A stretch of DNA of 64,000 nucleotides, taken from contig JAMPIT010000059.1 in assembly GCA_026261815.1 (NCBI GenBank), positions 17,284,001-17,348,000 on the forward strand, written 5' to 3'. The stretch comes from Monarcha castaneiventris obscurior. Taxonomy: Eukaryota; Chordata; Aves; Passeriformes; Monarchidae. Positions 50,067 through 61,727 of the stretch are shown piece by piece (the stretch's first letter is position 1; each line of letters begins with the position of its first letter). The position numbers were made by a program, and so were the translations under genes. A model generated the notes under the pieces. That model was not told the origin of the DNA. It worked only from the letters and a program-made list of their open reading frames with translations, and ran no database searches.

Positions 50067-53000
50067 GAACTGATAAATGTGCCACATATCATCCATAGGC
50101 ATCAGAAGTGCCTTTCACCATACAACAGCAGTTTGGCTGTGCCTGGGAAGCCTTGGAACTGCTATAAACATACTGCACTGCTGATCTACTTGTGAAGAAT
50201 AACACTGAAGTATCCAGCCAAGCTGTAGCAGACATGACTACCACGACTGGCATCAGGATGCCAAGAAACCATGGACAAGGGACTAAACCTCTTGAATTCT
50301 GTGTATTTTCAATGGCCTCACACAGAGAAAAACCTTGCTGAACTGTTGTTCTGCATGCAATTTTCCTGATGTAACCATAAAAAAAGAGAAAACATGAATC
50401 AACTTAGTTTATTTCAGAAAGAAAAGGCAAGCAAAGTTAAATAAAAGAAAACACAGATTTCTGTTTCTCTCCCACAAAGAGGCACCGAGTTTCCCATCAT
50501 CACAAAAATCATGCCGTCTCAATCAGTTATTGACATTTCAACAGCAATCATTACAGTTCATCAGGAGTTACATTCCTGACGTAAGGAACATTATAGATGA
50601 AGTGCTCTAGTGCTGGGTAAAAAGATGGGGTGGTTTGAAGACGGATTTAGTAAAAGAATGTGATCACAGGTGGGAAGGGGGGGGAGCAACACTGGTATTT
50701 CAAGGAACCTGGAGCTGCTCCGGATGTTGCAGTCACAGTACACATCAAAGCATTAGAGAAAGTTTCTAACTTTTCAGTTGGGGAATTCACATTTTTTATC
50801 ACCTTATAGTCCATGGCAATGCTACAAGGTGCTAATGTGCTTGGGTGATAAAGCATTAACCAGCGAGCATTCAGGAAAGAACTGGGTGTCAAGTTACCTC
50901 TTTAAAGTTTTATGTCTAAGCTTCAAGTTTTCACTAATCCATAAATAAATTAATGCTTCTTGAAGTGTATGGACTGCTTTCTTTGCCCAGTGTCAAAATT
51001 TGCCTCTTCTGGCAGCTCTCTGCTGCTATATTCACACTGTGATCTTGATGAGTTATTTGGTTTCCTTCCTTGTTTTTATAAAGGTTTGCATCCTGAGAGG
51101 CTCTGTCCTGGAAGCCAAATAGCTGAATCTTGTAGGATGCACCACCACATATCCTCATATTCATATGCCTCCCCGGATTCTGTTAAAAACATGCCACCTG
51201 ACTTGCTGAAGTACTGGAAGACTGAAAAAACACCACAGGAAAACAAACAACCCCCTCACACACACATTGCAAAGGCTCTGAATTTTCTCACTGAGAGATC
51301 TGAAAGCATGACGTGCTTGCTCACCACACAGAACATTGCTCAGTCTATCTTCACTAGCATCCATTATTTCCTCTTTTGAAGCTCATGCTGAGTTAAAAGG
51401 CTGCTTTGTGTGTAAAAAGGCAATAATTAATAACATATTTGTATGTGAGAAGAGAGTTTTATTATCCTGAACAAGCAATTAAATGGGAAGCAATGATAAT
51501 GTCACACTGACAACATTAGTATGTATAAAAAGGAGAATGAGATAATCTTTCAGTGTCAAACATAAACCTGTTATTTTAATCCCTTACCCTGTACACTTTA
51601 ATAATGCTATCATGAAGTTTATGTTCAATTTTAAATATATACTTAATATATCATATTCATTTAGTATGAATATACTTATTCTTTTTCCATACTGCTTTGA
51701 AAAATATTCTATAGCATCATACATCAGTTTCAAAGAGTTGGCAGGATAGCTTAATTTTTAGCCTGAAGCTATACAAACTTGATCATATCAGTACAGCTAT
51801 CAGGAACCAATTTACCTGTCCTTTGAGAATTTTTGACATATCAAAATTTTCCCATTTAAAATGAGCCCAGAAAAATCAAAATCCCTAAAATAAAACAGTA
51901 AAAGCCAACTAATCCTTCAGTCCATACCCAGTTTAATTTCACATATTGTATTTTGCATAGGTAACAACAACAACAACAACAACTCACACCAGTGACTGGT
52001 TGTTTTAAAATAATTCTTTTTTACTTTGGTAATTTTCTTTCACATTTTATTCATTAGTTTTTAATTTAGATTTTTTGATACCAAAAAACACCCCATCCCA
52101 AATTAAGAAATATTATTAGCTCTATTAATGTCAGGTACATTTACTAGATGCCCAAATCTACACAGAGAAGAGACATGGAATATTGATTTCTTGTCAGTAA
52201 GAAGATGAGAATTCTGCCTCTGGGTATGTGCTTTAAGGCAATTATTGAACTTAAGAAACATCACACACAAAAATTAAATCAGGGTATTAGTGAATTCCTG
52301 TCTAATTATTAAAAATCTGCTGTTATTCTACATTTTTTGGAAGCCAAACTCATATCCTTGGATTTGCAATTCTGAAAAAATATATTCATTCTGAGAAAGA
52401 TGGGAGAAGCTCTCTATATATATATACACTATATTCAGTATTAGGAAACACTAATCACAATAATAGTAAATCCTAAACAAACAGTTCCTTAAGTGTGTTT
52501 AAGAGAAACAAAACCATGTTATCTCCTACAAAAATGTGGACATCTGTTGGCAGCTATTTTCCTGTTTACCCTGTGTTTATTATTTACATTTTAGGCATTA
52601 AAATCTTATTGTTTATTAAAAATGAATTAGTGAAATCAAACCTTATGGCAACAGAGGAACACAACAGAATGAAACAGCAACTGTCAGAAAAAAGCAAATC
52701 TGCCCTGAAGCCCTATTAATCTGAGGCTTTATGACTGCCTGCTGCTTGTGCTAAGATGTCAACAACTGAAGTGTTGTAGGTTTGGGATATTTTTAATCTC
52801 TAAATGCAACAACTGTCAGTCAGAGGAGAAATTACATTTGACTAAATGAGTGTGGCTCTCCTTTAGGGTAAAGGAAATGTGTCAGAATTATCACAGTGAG
52901 GCTGGCATAGCGTCTGGGCTGCATTAATTTATCTTGGAGGTCTTTAATGTCTCCAGAACAGCAGTTCACAGAGACCACATGCTTTTTCTGACACATTGAG

Positions 53001-53887
53001 CAATTTCCCAGGAGACCTTGTTTTGCTCTACAGTACCACAAACAGTTTTAGGCAGCTTGACACAGACCGAGTTTCATCAGTGGTCTAATTTCCCTAGGAT
53101 TTATATTCTCCTTAATGCCAACAAGGGTATTTGTCCTTGGGATAAATTGCACATAGGTGGATTTATTTTTTTAATTTTTCATTAGGATTATGAATGGCAC
53201 TTTGGTTAAAACTGTGGTGATAATACATAGTCTAAAGCTAATCAGTGACATGTAGAATATTATCAAATTCTTTTCTCACTCTCACTGCATCCCTAACTTG
53301 AAAGAGGAACAAATTCAATTTAATCTCTTAAGAAGCTTGGCAGAAGGTATATAAACTGAAAGACAACAAGACAAATAATTTAGAATTGAAGAAAGAGAAG
53401 CAAGGCTTGAAAAAAAATCCCAGAGGGTAGTTTTAACAGGATGCAATTTACAATAGGGGAAATCCAGCAGCCACTGGTAAGCTAGTCCCCACATCAATTC
53501 CGGCCACAGGTCTGAAGGATAAACAATCATTACATCTTTCCTGACATGAAGGACCCTTTGGGTGCACTAGTTTTGTAGCTTAGCAGGAGAGAATTAATTT
53601 TGCCATACAAGCTCTTCAGACTCATGCAAATTAAATTATTTTAATTCAGAGCCCCCTTTTTAACAGTTCTACAACTGTTTTCATGTGCTATAAAACATCC
53701 ATTTGCAAATTAAAGAGCAGCAGAGTGGTTCTTAAGGCTTAGACTCAGAAGAGAGTGCAAGTCCTCTCATACTTTCTCAGATGAAGGAGGAAAAGAGCAG
53801 AGAATTAAGAGGAAAGAAAGTGTTGAGGCAGGATCACAGCAGTGAACTGGTTTGAAGGGACCAACAAAAGGGCACAGCTCCTTTTTT
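50067..53887. other. AT-rich unique sequence, no gene seen
   Basis: The longest ORF is 139 codons (plus, 50960-51379), with no recognised motif and overlapping minus-strand ORFs. A short TA run lies at about 52416-52427. No transposon was recognised. Confidence 0.5.
51963..51983. repeat. (AAC)7 microsatellite
   Basis: Seven uninterrupted AAC units. Short simple repeat with no further significance seen. Confidence 0.95.
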
Positions 53888-54028
53888 AATCACAGAATTA
53901 CGGAGTATTCAGTTGGAAGGGAACCACAAGAATCATTGAATGCAACTCTTAAGAGAATGGCCCATACAGGGGTCAAACCCACAACCTGGGTGTTACCAGC
54001 ACCATGCTCTAACCGACTGAGTAACCTC
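53888..54028 (-). mobile_element. tRNA-Ile-derived SINE with CR1-like tail (TguSINE1 type)
   Basis: On the minus strand the head is a tRNA-like sequence. A box A lies at 54010-54021 (CTCAGTCGGTTA) and a box B at 53969-53980 (GGGTTTGACCCC), and the 3' acceptor side reads GTATGGGCCA, as in tRNA-Ile (AAT). The position of the anticodon has changed from AAT to GGT, and the extreme 5' end is damaged. Downstream follows CTCTTAAGAG and then a CR1-like 3' end: TTGTGGTTCCCTTCCAACTG, closing with AATTCTGTGATT at 53888-53899. This composition is known for the zebra finch SINE TguSINE1, which uses CR1 machinery, so it points to a passerine genome. The ORFs at 53852-54181 and 53890-54171 run over it by chance. 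Confidence 0.88.
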
Positions 54029-55495
54029 AGAGTATCTGAGCTAATCTCAGGCTCAAAGTGTGAGGAGAGGAATTGTGACTGGCAGTGTGGTAAGATCAAG
54101 TCAGTGACTGAATCCACATATTTTATGGCAATGGAACTGTTAGTGGTACACTGTATGAATGCTGAATGCACTGAGATTTAAGCACAGGCATTTCTTTTAT
54201 TCTGTTGACTTCTTACACTCTAAGATTTGCTCAGAGTAATTTTCCTTAACAACTGGATAAGATTGAAAAATTACATTTACAATAGAAAAGTCAGCAAACA
54301 GTAAAATGACACTGGCATACAAAAATGCTTTGTTATCTATTTGATCAGCTATGGGGGCCTATAACCTGCAGATTTCCTTATTGCAGTGCCCTCAGCTCTC
54401 TGCTTGACTTGAGAGGATAGAAGAGAATCGCTGTATTAACACCCTATACACTAAGTAGATCAGTTTATCCTCGAGGCTATACTGTAACTTTTATGCATAT
54501 AATGAAAATGGTTTCTTGGTAGCAACTGGACAACAATGAAGCTTTAATATTCTTATTGAAATTTGAGCAATTTCTTAATAATTCTTAATCAATAATAATT
54601 ATTAATAATTCTTAATGAAGCCTTAATATCTTAATTGACCACAATTTACTTCTACAATCAAAATTACAGAGTGAGTTTTCAGAAATAACTAAGGCTATTA
54701 GAAAATACTATACTGTTATTTGTAAGAGATATAAACTATTTGCTAACAAAATCAAGGAAAAAATGCTACTGGAAGCTTAATTATTACAACACATTACTTG
54801 TAGCTTGTATTGCTTATACCCATATTTTAATCCTTTCAAGAAAGGTGATTTGTTCCTGTTTGAGTTTTGAAATTTTGTTATATAATTTTCCATACTGCTA
54901 CAGCTGATGTAGTTTTAATTTTAAATTTTCTTCCTTATTTTTTTCTAAAACAAAGTTTTAAAAAGGATGTGTACAATAACTAAGGTCAGCAATGCTACCA
55001 GTTAGTTTTTCTGACTCCTCTTTTCAGCGTAATGACTTTGGATGTGTTTTGTTTTAATTCCAGTAACTCGTTACATGAGTTTTGATCTTTGTATTGGGTG
55101 AATGATTCTGGAGACTCTTTTAAGCAAATAATAAATATTTTCTAAAGACAGAAGGGTTCCAAAGAGAAAGAAATCGGAAATTGGTAGGGTTTGAATGCAT
55201 TCATGTGAGTGCTGTGATTTGCAACTGGACAAAATGTGTGAGTCAATGGAGCTCTCTTACCATTACTTTACCTTCCTGCCCAAAGTGTGTAATCATCATT
55301 TGGCACTGAATGTAGTGGTTAGAGCTGGGAAATACTGAATGTCTCCTGACAAGGTGTAAGACAGCTCAACATTGTCAAAGATATGCTCCATTTTTGCAGA
55401 TAGTGGTCTAATGTTGTATGATTACATGAAGAAAAAAACACTCATTTAAGCACAGGTGGTACTTTGAATTGTACTGGGAAAAGGTAACAGCATCA
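54029..55495. other. AT-rich unique sequence, no gene seen
   Basis: A run of TTAATAATTC-like words at about 54570-54645 forms imperfect inverted repeats. Nothing else was recognised. Confidence 0.5.
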
Positions 55496-55622
55496 ACAAC
55501 AAAAAAACCCAAACCAACAAAAACTAGCAAAAAAAACCTCAAAAACCCACCATCACTGCCACCAAAAAATAAAATCCCTAAATAACCCTCTCCCCCCACC
55601 AAAAAACCCACAATCAAACATA
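55496..55622. repeat. A/C-rich low-complexity tract
   Basis: The plus strand is dominated by A- and C-runs such as AACAAAAAAACCCAAACC, with almost no G or T over about 120 bases. The minus-strand ORF at 55408-55680, rich in Phe, Gly, Val and Leu, arises from it. It may be a decayed simple repeat. Confidence 0.8.
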
Positions 55623-55949
55623 AAGATACAAAATATATCCATGGAAAAAACTCCTGCTGCTCAAGTGGTAGGCAGCACACTAAAGTCCTACTGTTGTGTC
55701 AAAGAGTAGAATGCACACATTCCTTTCCCACTAACCAGGGCAATGTGGCAACAATTAAGCTTTGAACAGGTTCCTGTAAAGCGGTCTGAAATCCCTATTA
55801 TCGTGTAGGGAAAACAGAGCATGCAAAGGGAAATTCCCTAAGCTATGATATGACCGAGAGAAGTAATTTCAGCAGTTTCATATGTGCTGTTTCTTCCCAT
55901 TCCTTACACTCACACCAAGAGATCTACGGCTATTTAAACTGTACATGGG

Positions 55950-56180
55950 AATCATAGAATACTTTAGTTTGGAAAAGCCCTCTGAGCCAACCAAGGCCAA
56001 CCATTAACCCAACACTGCCAAATCTACCACTAAACCATGTCTCTAAGTACCACATTTACATGTTTTTTAAATACCTAGAGGGATGGTGAGTAACCTGCTT
56101 CCTGGGGCAGCCTGTTCCAGTGCTTGACAACTCTTTCCATGAAAAATTTTTCCCAATATCCAATCTAAACCTATACCCAA
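55950..56180 (-). mobile_element. CR1 LINE 3' end, passerine type
   Basis: The plus strand opens with AATCATAGAAT at 55950, the reverse complement of the CR1 ATTCTATG terminus. It continues through GTTTGGAAAAGCCCTCTGAG, CATTAACCCAACACTGCC near 56001, ACCACTAAACCATGTCTCTA near 56027, TAAATACCTAGAGGGATGGT near 56068, GCAGCCTGTTCCAGTGCTTG near 56106 and TCCAATCTAAACC near 56159. This is a well-preserved, 5'-truncated CR1 of about 230 bases, containing the end of ORF2 and the 3' UTR. It looks younger than the copies near 1.3 and 38.3 kb. Confidence 0.9.
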
Positions 56181-57245
56181 TAATGTAAATCAGTGTCTTA
56201 CAGCATGCTTTCAAAGCATCTAGCATAATATGTTGCCAAGTTCTACAAAAATAGAAGTAGGTAATAGTAAAGGCTGATTGTCACTGTCTAACAGTGTTGG
56301 AGATTCATTCAAATACAAGTTTATAAAAACAGCTGCATCTAAACCACATGTTGTATGTCGGCTAAAGCAATCTGAATATTTTTGCTTTTTGGAGGGACTC
56401 GAGAACAAAGTACTCCAATACTCTGGCCTCCATCCTAAGAGGATGCCTATTCAATCCAGGATGATAATTTGAAGCTTGAGTTTTTCCATACCTCCTAGAA
56501 TAATGAATTCTTTAAGCATTGTATATTGCTTTTCACTAACATGCAAATATCTTTTGGATTTTGAATAAATTCTGAATCTGAATAATTTTGGATGCTTTAG
56601 TAGACAACAAGGTAACCAGATGATCAGGCTGTGCATTTGGATGCATTTATCTAAAATATTTTTCTCTTATTTGCCTCTTCTTTTTATTCTTACTGTGATC
56701 TATTCTCCTTCCCCTTTGCTTCCCCTCCCACCTTCATATCTAACTTAAGGCACTTGGAAAACAGCAGAAAAGATACTGAATCCATGTCATATAAAGACTA
56801 TAGAGATAAAAACGTATAACATTTTTTTATTAACCCTTATAAGTTCACCTGCTGCTGTGTGCAGCCTTGTAGTATGTGGTTATGAGGTTTCTATCAACCA
56901 CATATAGTGTCCAGGAATTCAGCATAATCTAGCGAGTACTGCCTCTGATATTTTAAAAAAATAACTTACACAGAGCCTCCCAAAATGGGATCTCCTTTAA
57001 AAATTTTGCAGTTCTATTTAGAGTAATATTTGCCAAAAGTTCCTGTATTTTAGAGAAAAAGGATTCAGTGGAACTTGAAGCCACATTTTTTTCTAGTTAA
57101 GATAAATCATGTAAAAACAATCAAAGCTTTATGAAAATAAAGTCCAGAAAACCAAGAACTCTGTAGTTTATAGTCCCACAAAGCAGGGCATAGGGTTTTC
57201 ATAATGAAAGAATAGGAATGTAAACATGAAAGCACAATATTAGGT
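56181..57245. other. AT-rich unique sequence, no gene seen
   Basis: ORFs are at most 64 codons and unrecognised. No repeat was named. Confidence 0.5.
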
Positions 57246-57407
57246 CTCTTCTCTTCTCTTCTCTTCTCTTCTCTTCTCTTCTCTTCTCTTCTCTTCTCTT
57301 CTCTTCTCTTCTCTTCTCTTCTCTTCTCTTCTCTTCTCTTCTCTTCTCTTCTCTTCTCTTCTCTTCTCTTCTCTTCTCTTCTCTTTTCTCTTCTCTTCTC
57401 TTTTCTC
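57246..57407. repeat. (CTCTT)n pentanucleotide microsatellite
   Basis: Twenty-eight uninterrupted CTCTT units fill 57246-57385, followed by an impure CT-rich end to about 57407. The strand is all pyrimidine and the complement all purine, and the minus-strand ORF of repeated Arg, Glu and Lys (57199-57411) is a product of the repeat. Confidence 0.97.
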
Positions 57408-60400
57408 CCATCAGAAAGTAATCCTATTAGAGCTGACTGAAACAGAATTTTTCAAGTATTTGGGAGACTTTTTTTATTTTAAAACCAAAATTAAGGGTAA
57501 AAAATCTAATAATTAAAAAAATTCAAGATGAATAAATATGATATTTTTGTTTCAGTGGTTTGCTTGTTTTTCTGCTCTAAAATATTTTTAATTAGAAAAA
57601 CCTCAATCATCTGCATACCTCCTATGCAAGCATGACTAGTAAAATCTATCTATGAATTCACTAAAACTAACTGGTTTGACCAGGTCAAACTATTTAATAA
57701 CATTGCTTATTCTCTCAGTATTGCTACATTTCTATTATGTAGATAGATATCTTCTTGCAATTCATGAGTATGGCAAAACCAACCTCCAAGATAACACTGA
57801 CCAGCGTATGTTTTAATAAATAATAACAATAAATAATAAAATCTCCTTTCTTGTCCTCTTTTTTTGGTTGCACTTTCATTCTTTCCTCCCTATCATGATA
57901 ACTAGGAGCATACGTATGTAACAAGTCCGGGGAAATGATCTACCTGGAACAATTGGCATCATGGATCATAGTCTCTGGAGAACTCTAGGAGCTGGAGGAC
58001 AGTACTCATCTGACCTACCGCAGGCAGTTGGAAGTTAGGCAAACAGTTGAGTTTCTCAGCAGGGTTCCCTCCATTGTCAGCTGAGAGAAAGAAAAAAATC
58101 CAAATGAGGTTGCTTAGCAACTTGAGTTTTCTTCAAATAGCTATCTTAAAATGGGATGAATTTTCCTCTGAAGACCTCCTTCCACTGATTATACATGAAA
58201 TAACTTGAAGTGGCTGCCTAACTTCTGGACCAGTAAAAGAGATAAAATTAATTCCATCTCAAGATCCAATTACAGCACAATCTTGGTTTGCTCCAAGGAT
58301 GTAGTGGAAGGAAACTTGAATATTGCCACAGAGAAGGTGAAGAAGTTCGTCTAAATAACCTTAAGTAAAAAACCAGATATTTCCCAAACTGGTGAAGAAC
58401 AGCAATGGCACATGCTGAGAAGATTATGCATTTTTTCATTGTTTTACACCCATAAACAGAGAGCAATATGGAAGATGTCTGGGAATATTCTGCACCGACA
58501 GACTAAGATCATTATTAATAGACTTATTTATGAATGCACATTTATCCTAATTTAAAAAGAATGAAAGCCAATTTATTCAGTTTTGCTTTCATCCTTTACC
58601 TTTGTCATATCAAGGGGCAACATATCATCTGACAGAACTTTGTTTCATTTTAAAAAAGCTGCTTCTGCTTTTTTCTATGTTTGAAACCAGTTTCTTCTTC
58701 AATGTTAGAGGAAAACAACTCTCCTCCCACGATTTTCAGTAACTCTTCACAACTGTCATATGTCACACACTCTAAGCAAAGAATTTAGGCATCAAGCTTA
58801 TGAAGAAATTACAGTTGAATGGTTAGCAGTTCATCTTGATCAATTTTTGGATGAGCGTACAAAGCTCTTAAGGACTTTAGCTGTGGAATTAAGGATGGAA
58901 ATTTCATGTGGGGCTAAAGTACCTTCTAACTGTTCCTTAGCAAGCCACAAATACTGCAGTATTTATTTTTATTTTAAAAAATTTTCACTCTGTCTGTAGT
59001 TAGCAGGGGGCATTTATGCTGCAGAGCACTTTACTTGTGTCTCCTCTGAATCACGAGAACTTCTATTGTTGCCCTGAAACTGTTAGGCAGGTAGTTAATT
59101 TGTGTGTACACCTGAATGAGCCTGGGAGCAGTTTCAGATCAATGTGTCTGATCTAAGATGAGGGCTTTGATGTGGCCCATTACAGATATGTTTCTGTAGC
59201 ATGAAAGTGACAATGGTTTATGTCTGCCCATGTAAATGGCACAGCTTCTAAAAGGCATCTCATGCTTTGTTTATACCCTTATTTCTGTAGAAGGTACTTA
59301 AGCACCGCTGTAGATTTGGTTTTCTCTTCTGTAAGTAGTGTACATGGAGGTTCACTCTTTGCTGGAATGTATGCTCTTTTGGACCGGCCAGGAAAATTTC
59401 ATATTTTTCTTAATATTTAGGAAGTTCTTTTTTCTTAATATTTGTAGTTAAGGAGGATCTTTTTTTTTTTTAGTATAAAGTAGATCCAGGTTATCCAAAT
59501 CAAATTATTGTCTTAACTTTATTTCTTGTACCAAAAGAATATATGACTTCTTTATTTCACTTCTGCCGATTAAGCTAATTTGTTTCACAAGTACACTTTG
59601 GAAAAGTGTATTGCTACTGCAATTACATGCATAATTACTCTAGAAAGGCCAAGAAATTTTCCATTCAATGTGATTTTTTCAAATCTCTGGGAAACTAGAA
59701 GTCTTATCCCCAAGCAAAATAGTTTCAAAATATATGCAGACTAAGACACAAAGAAAATCTATTTGGATCAGGTCAATCAAAACAGTTTTAATAATTTTGA
59801 AAGATTTGATTTCATGCAGGAATTATATGGTCACAATTTTGTGCCCAAAGCATGGATAAAGAAAATAAACAAAAAGCAACCGAGATTTGTCAACACTTTC
59901 AGTGAACCAGTATTCCCAAGAAAAAAATCTGTATTACAATTGTGACCAGGTCTAGTTACCCATGCTAAAAGTGTTTATATAAGGCAGAAAAATAAAGTTC
60001 AGAGTCACTTTATAGAAGAATTGTGACTGGAAACTCAGCTTGGCACTTATACTTCCATGTACATTGCTTTATTTTCACTTCCTCTTCATGTATTTGTACC
60101 TTCCATCCAATATTTGTCAATTTTACTTTAGTATACTGCGCTTTACTTTTTGTGTATGTAATGAATCATTCTTCTATGGTCATTTTGGTAAATTGATTGA
60201 AAATCTGAACAGTTCAATTTTTATACGTAGTTACATTGGGTTTATGTACTTTCAAAACCTTTACCTGCTTTAAACTGATAAAATGCTTGGAAAACATGAA
60301 GGCCTTGCTGCTATAAAATCTGGCCTGATGTTTTAAAACTTCAGTTCAGCAGAACCTAACCCAGATTTATCTAATTTTAATATTTCAAAACAGCGTATCT

Positions 60401-61322
60401 GCAGACTGAAGAAAGAAAGAAAGATAGGAGTGATCAATATCACTGATTTATGGATGACAAAAAAAAGCAAAATAAATAATAAATTTGAAACTACTAGGGG
60501 TTTCTAAGAATGTTTTTCTACATATTTAACCCACAAAATCAAGTTAACTATGATATTAGTCTTGAATCTTGACTTACTGAGATAAACAAATTTTCTCAGG
60601 GAAATAAATGGAAAAGAAGTGCATGCATGTAAATATGCATCTGCATGGGAAATAAATCCAATCATGTTGTGCCAACTATCCAAATAAATCACTGGGTTTT
60701 TAAAAAGCTGAGAAAAAATAAAATTTAGGGATTAAAATGCTGTATATATTAGGCTATGAAACTGATTATTGCACATATTATTAACTAAAGTTTTTACTAC
60801 TGTATTTCTCAAATCAGAAACACAAACCCTGGAGATATCTTAGCCTAATTGAATGGTCTGTGTGACACCAGATTGCTTTATACATGTGTTCTAACTTCAT
60901 TTTGTTTTAAACAGCTCAAAGTTTAGCAATGTCTAATTGTTCTTACCATGTTTTGGTCTTGATATAGGTTCCTTCCCACGTACATGCCTTCCCTCCTCTC
61001 ATGTCTTTTTTGGGAACTTGGAGTCATATACAGAAATTTAACTCCCCTTCAAACAAGACAGAGTGGCTGTTCCTTGCATAATTTTATCAAAGGAAGAGAC
61101 TCAATTATGGAAAAGAAAGAGAAGATTTCTTATTCTGTCTCTTATGTCTTATCCTCTGGTTATTGTATACATAGGCTGAGGTGAGCTAAAATATCATGCT
61201 CGTCAGGTCTGATTTATCAATAATTGGTAGGAAATTGTTAAAAGCAAAAGAATGGTGAGGAGGATGGTAGATTCATTCGAGTAACCTTGCAACTGGGAAT
61301 GCCAAGCTCTAGAGAATAACAG
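57408..61322. other. AT-rich unique sequence, no gene seen
   Basis: ORFs reach 79 codons (plus, 58760-58999) and none is recognised. A short GAAA run lies at about 60410-60424. No transposon was named. Confidence 0.5.
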
Positions 61323-61727
61323 TGTGGGAAACCGCACATATAACACCTACTGCTGTTTGTCCTCTGTCTGTTTTGTGAAGCAGAATTTCTGTCTAGGGAT
61401 GATGTATGTGTTTTGAGAGATTTGGAGACTCTCTCACAGACGTGCTTGAGCTCCCTGTCTTGGCAGAGAGAAGATCAAAGCAGAGGAGACCTCAGCATGG
61501 TGGTAAGCTACACATGCAAGGGCCCTTGATAAATGTGTGCAGACAGCAGGCCCACTGCCCAGTGGGATGAACTGAGCCTGATGCTCCCGCTTAGACGTCT
61601 CTGTCCGGGTGATTCGGGATCCTCCAGTTACTGAGTAATGAAATAAATTTACTCTTTTTTTTTCAGCTGTGGTTTTGTGGTTTTTCAGCTGCTTGCCTGT
61701 GTTGACTCACACATTAAGGTTCCAACA
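61323..61727 (+). mobile_element. Probable endogenous retrovirus LTR, no target duplication seen
   Basis: The 405-bp block starts TGTGGGAAACCGC at 61323 and ends AAGGTTCCAACA at 61727. The reverse complement of the end, TGTTGGAACCTT, matches the start with one mismatch and one gap. In plus orientation a CATATAAC lies near 61337 and AATAAA at 61642-61647, followed by a T-run and a GC-richer end, as in U5. The sequence between is more GC-rich than its surroundings. The flanks AACAG and ATCTT do not match, so either the ends are misplaced by a few bases or the flank changed. No internal retroviral genes are visible. The class is not determined. Confidence 0.6.

Noticed and set aside
50960..51379. 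139-codon plus-strand ORF
   Set aside because: No motif, overlapping minus-strand frames and no splice or promoter context, so no basis for calling a gene.
53966..54026. Possible tRNA gene
   Set aside because: The head is tRNA-Ile-like, but the anticodon region and 5' end are altered and a CR1-like tail follows, so it is a SINE.
55408..55680. Minus-strand ORF rich in Phe, Gly and Val
   Set aside because: It is produced by the A/C-rich low-complexity tract on the plus strand.
57199..57411. ORF coding repeated Arg, Glu and Lys
   Set aside because: It is the translation of the (CTCTT)n microsatellite.
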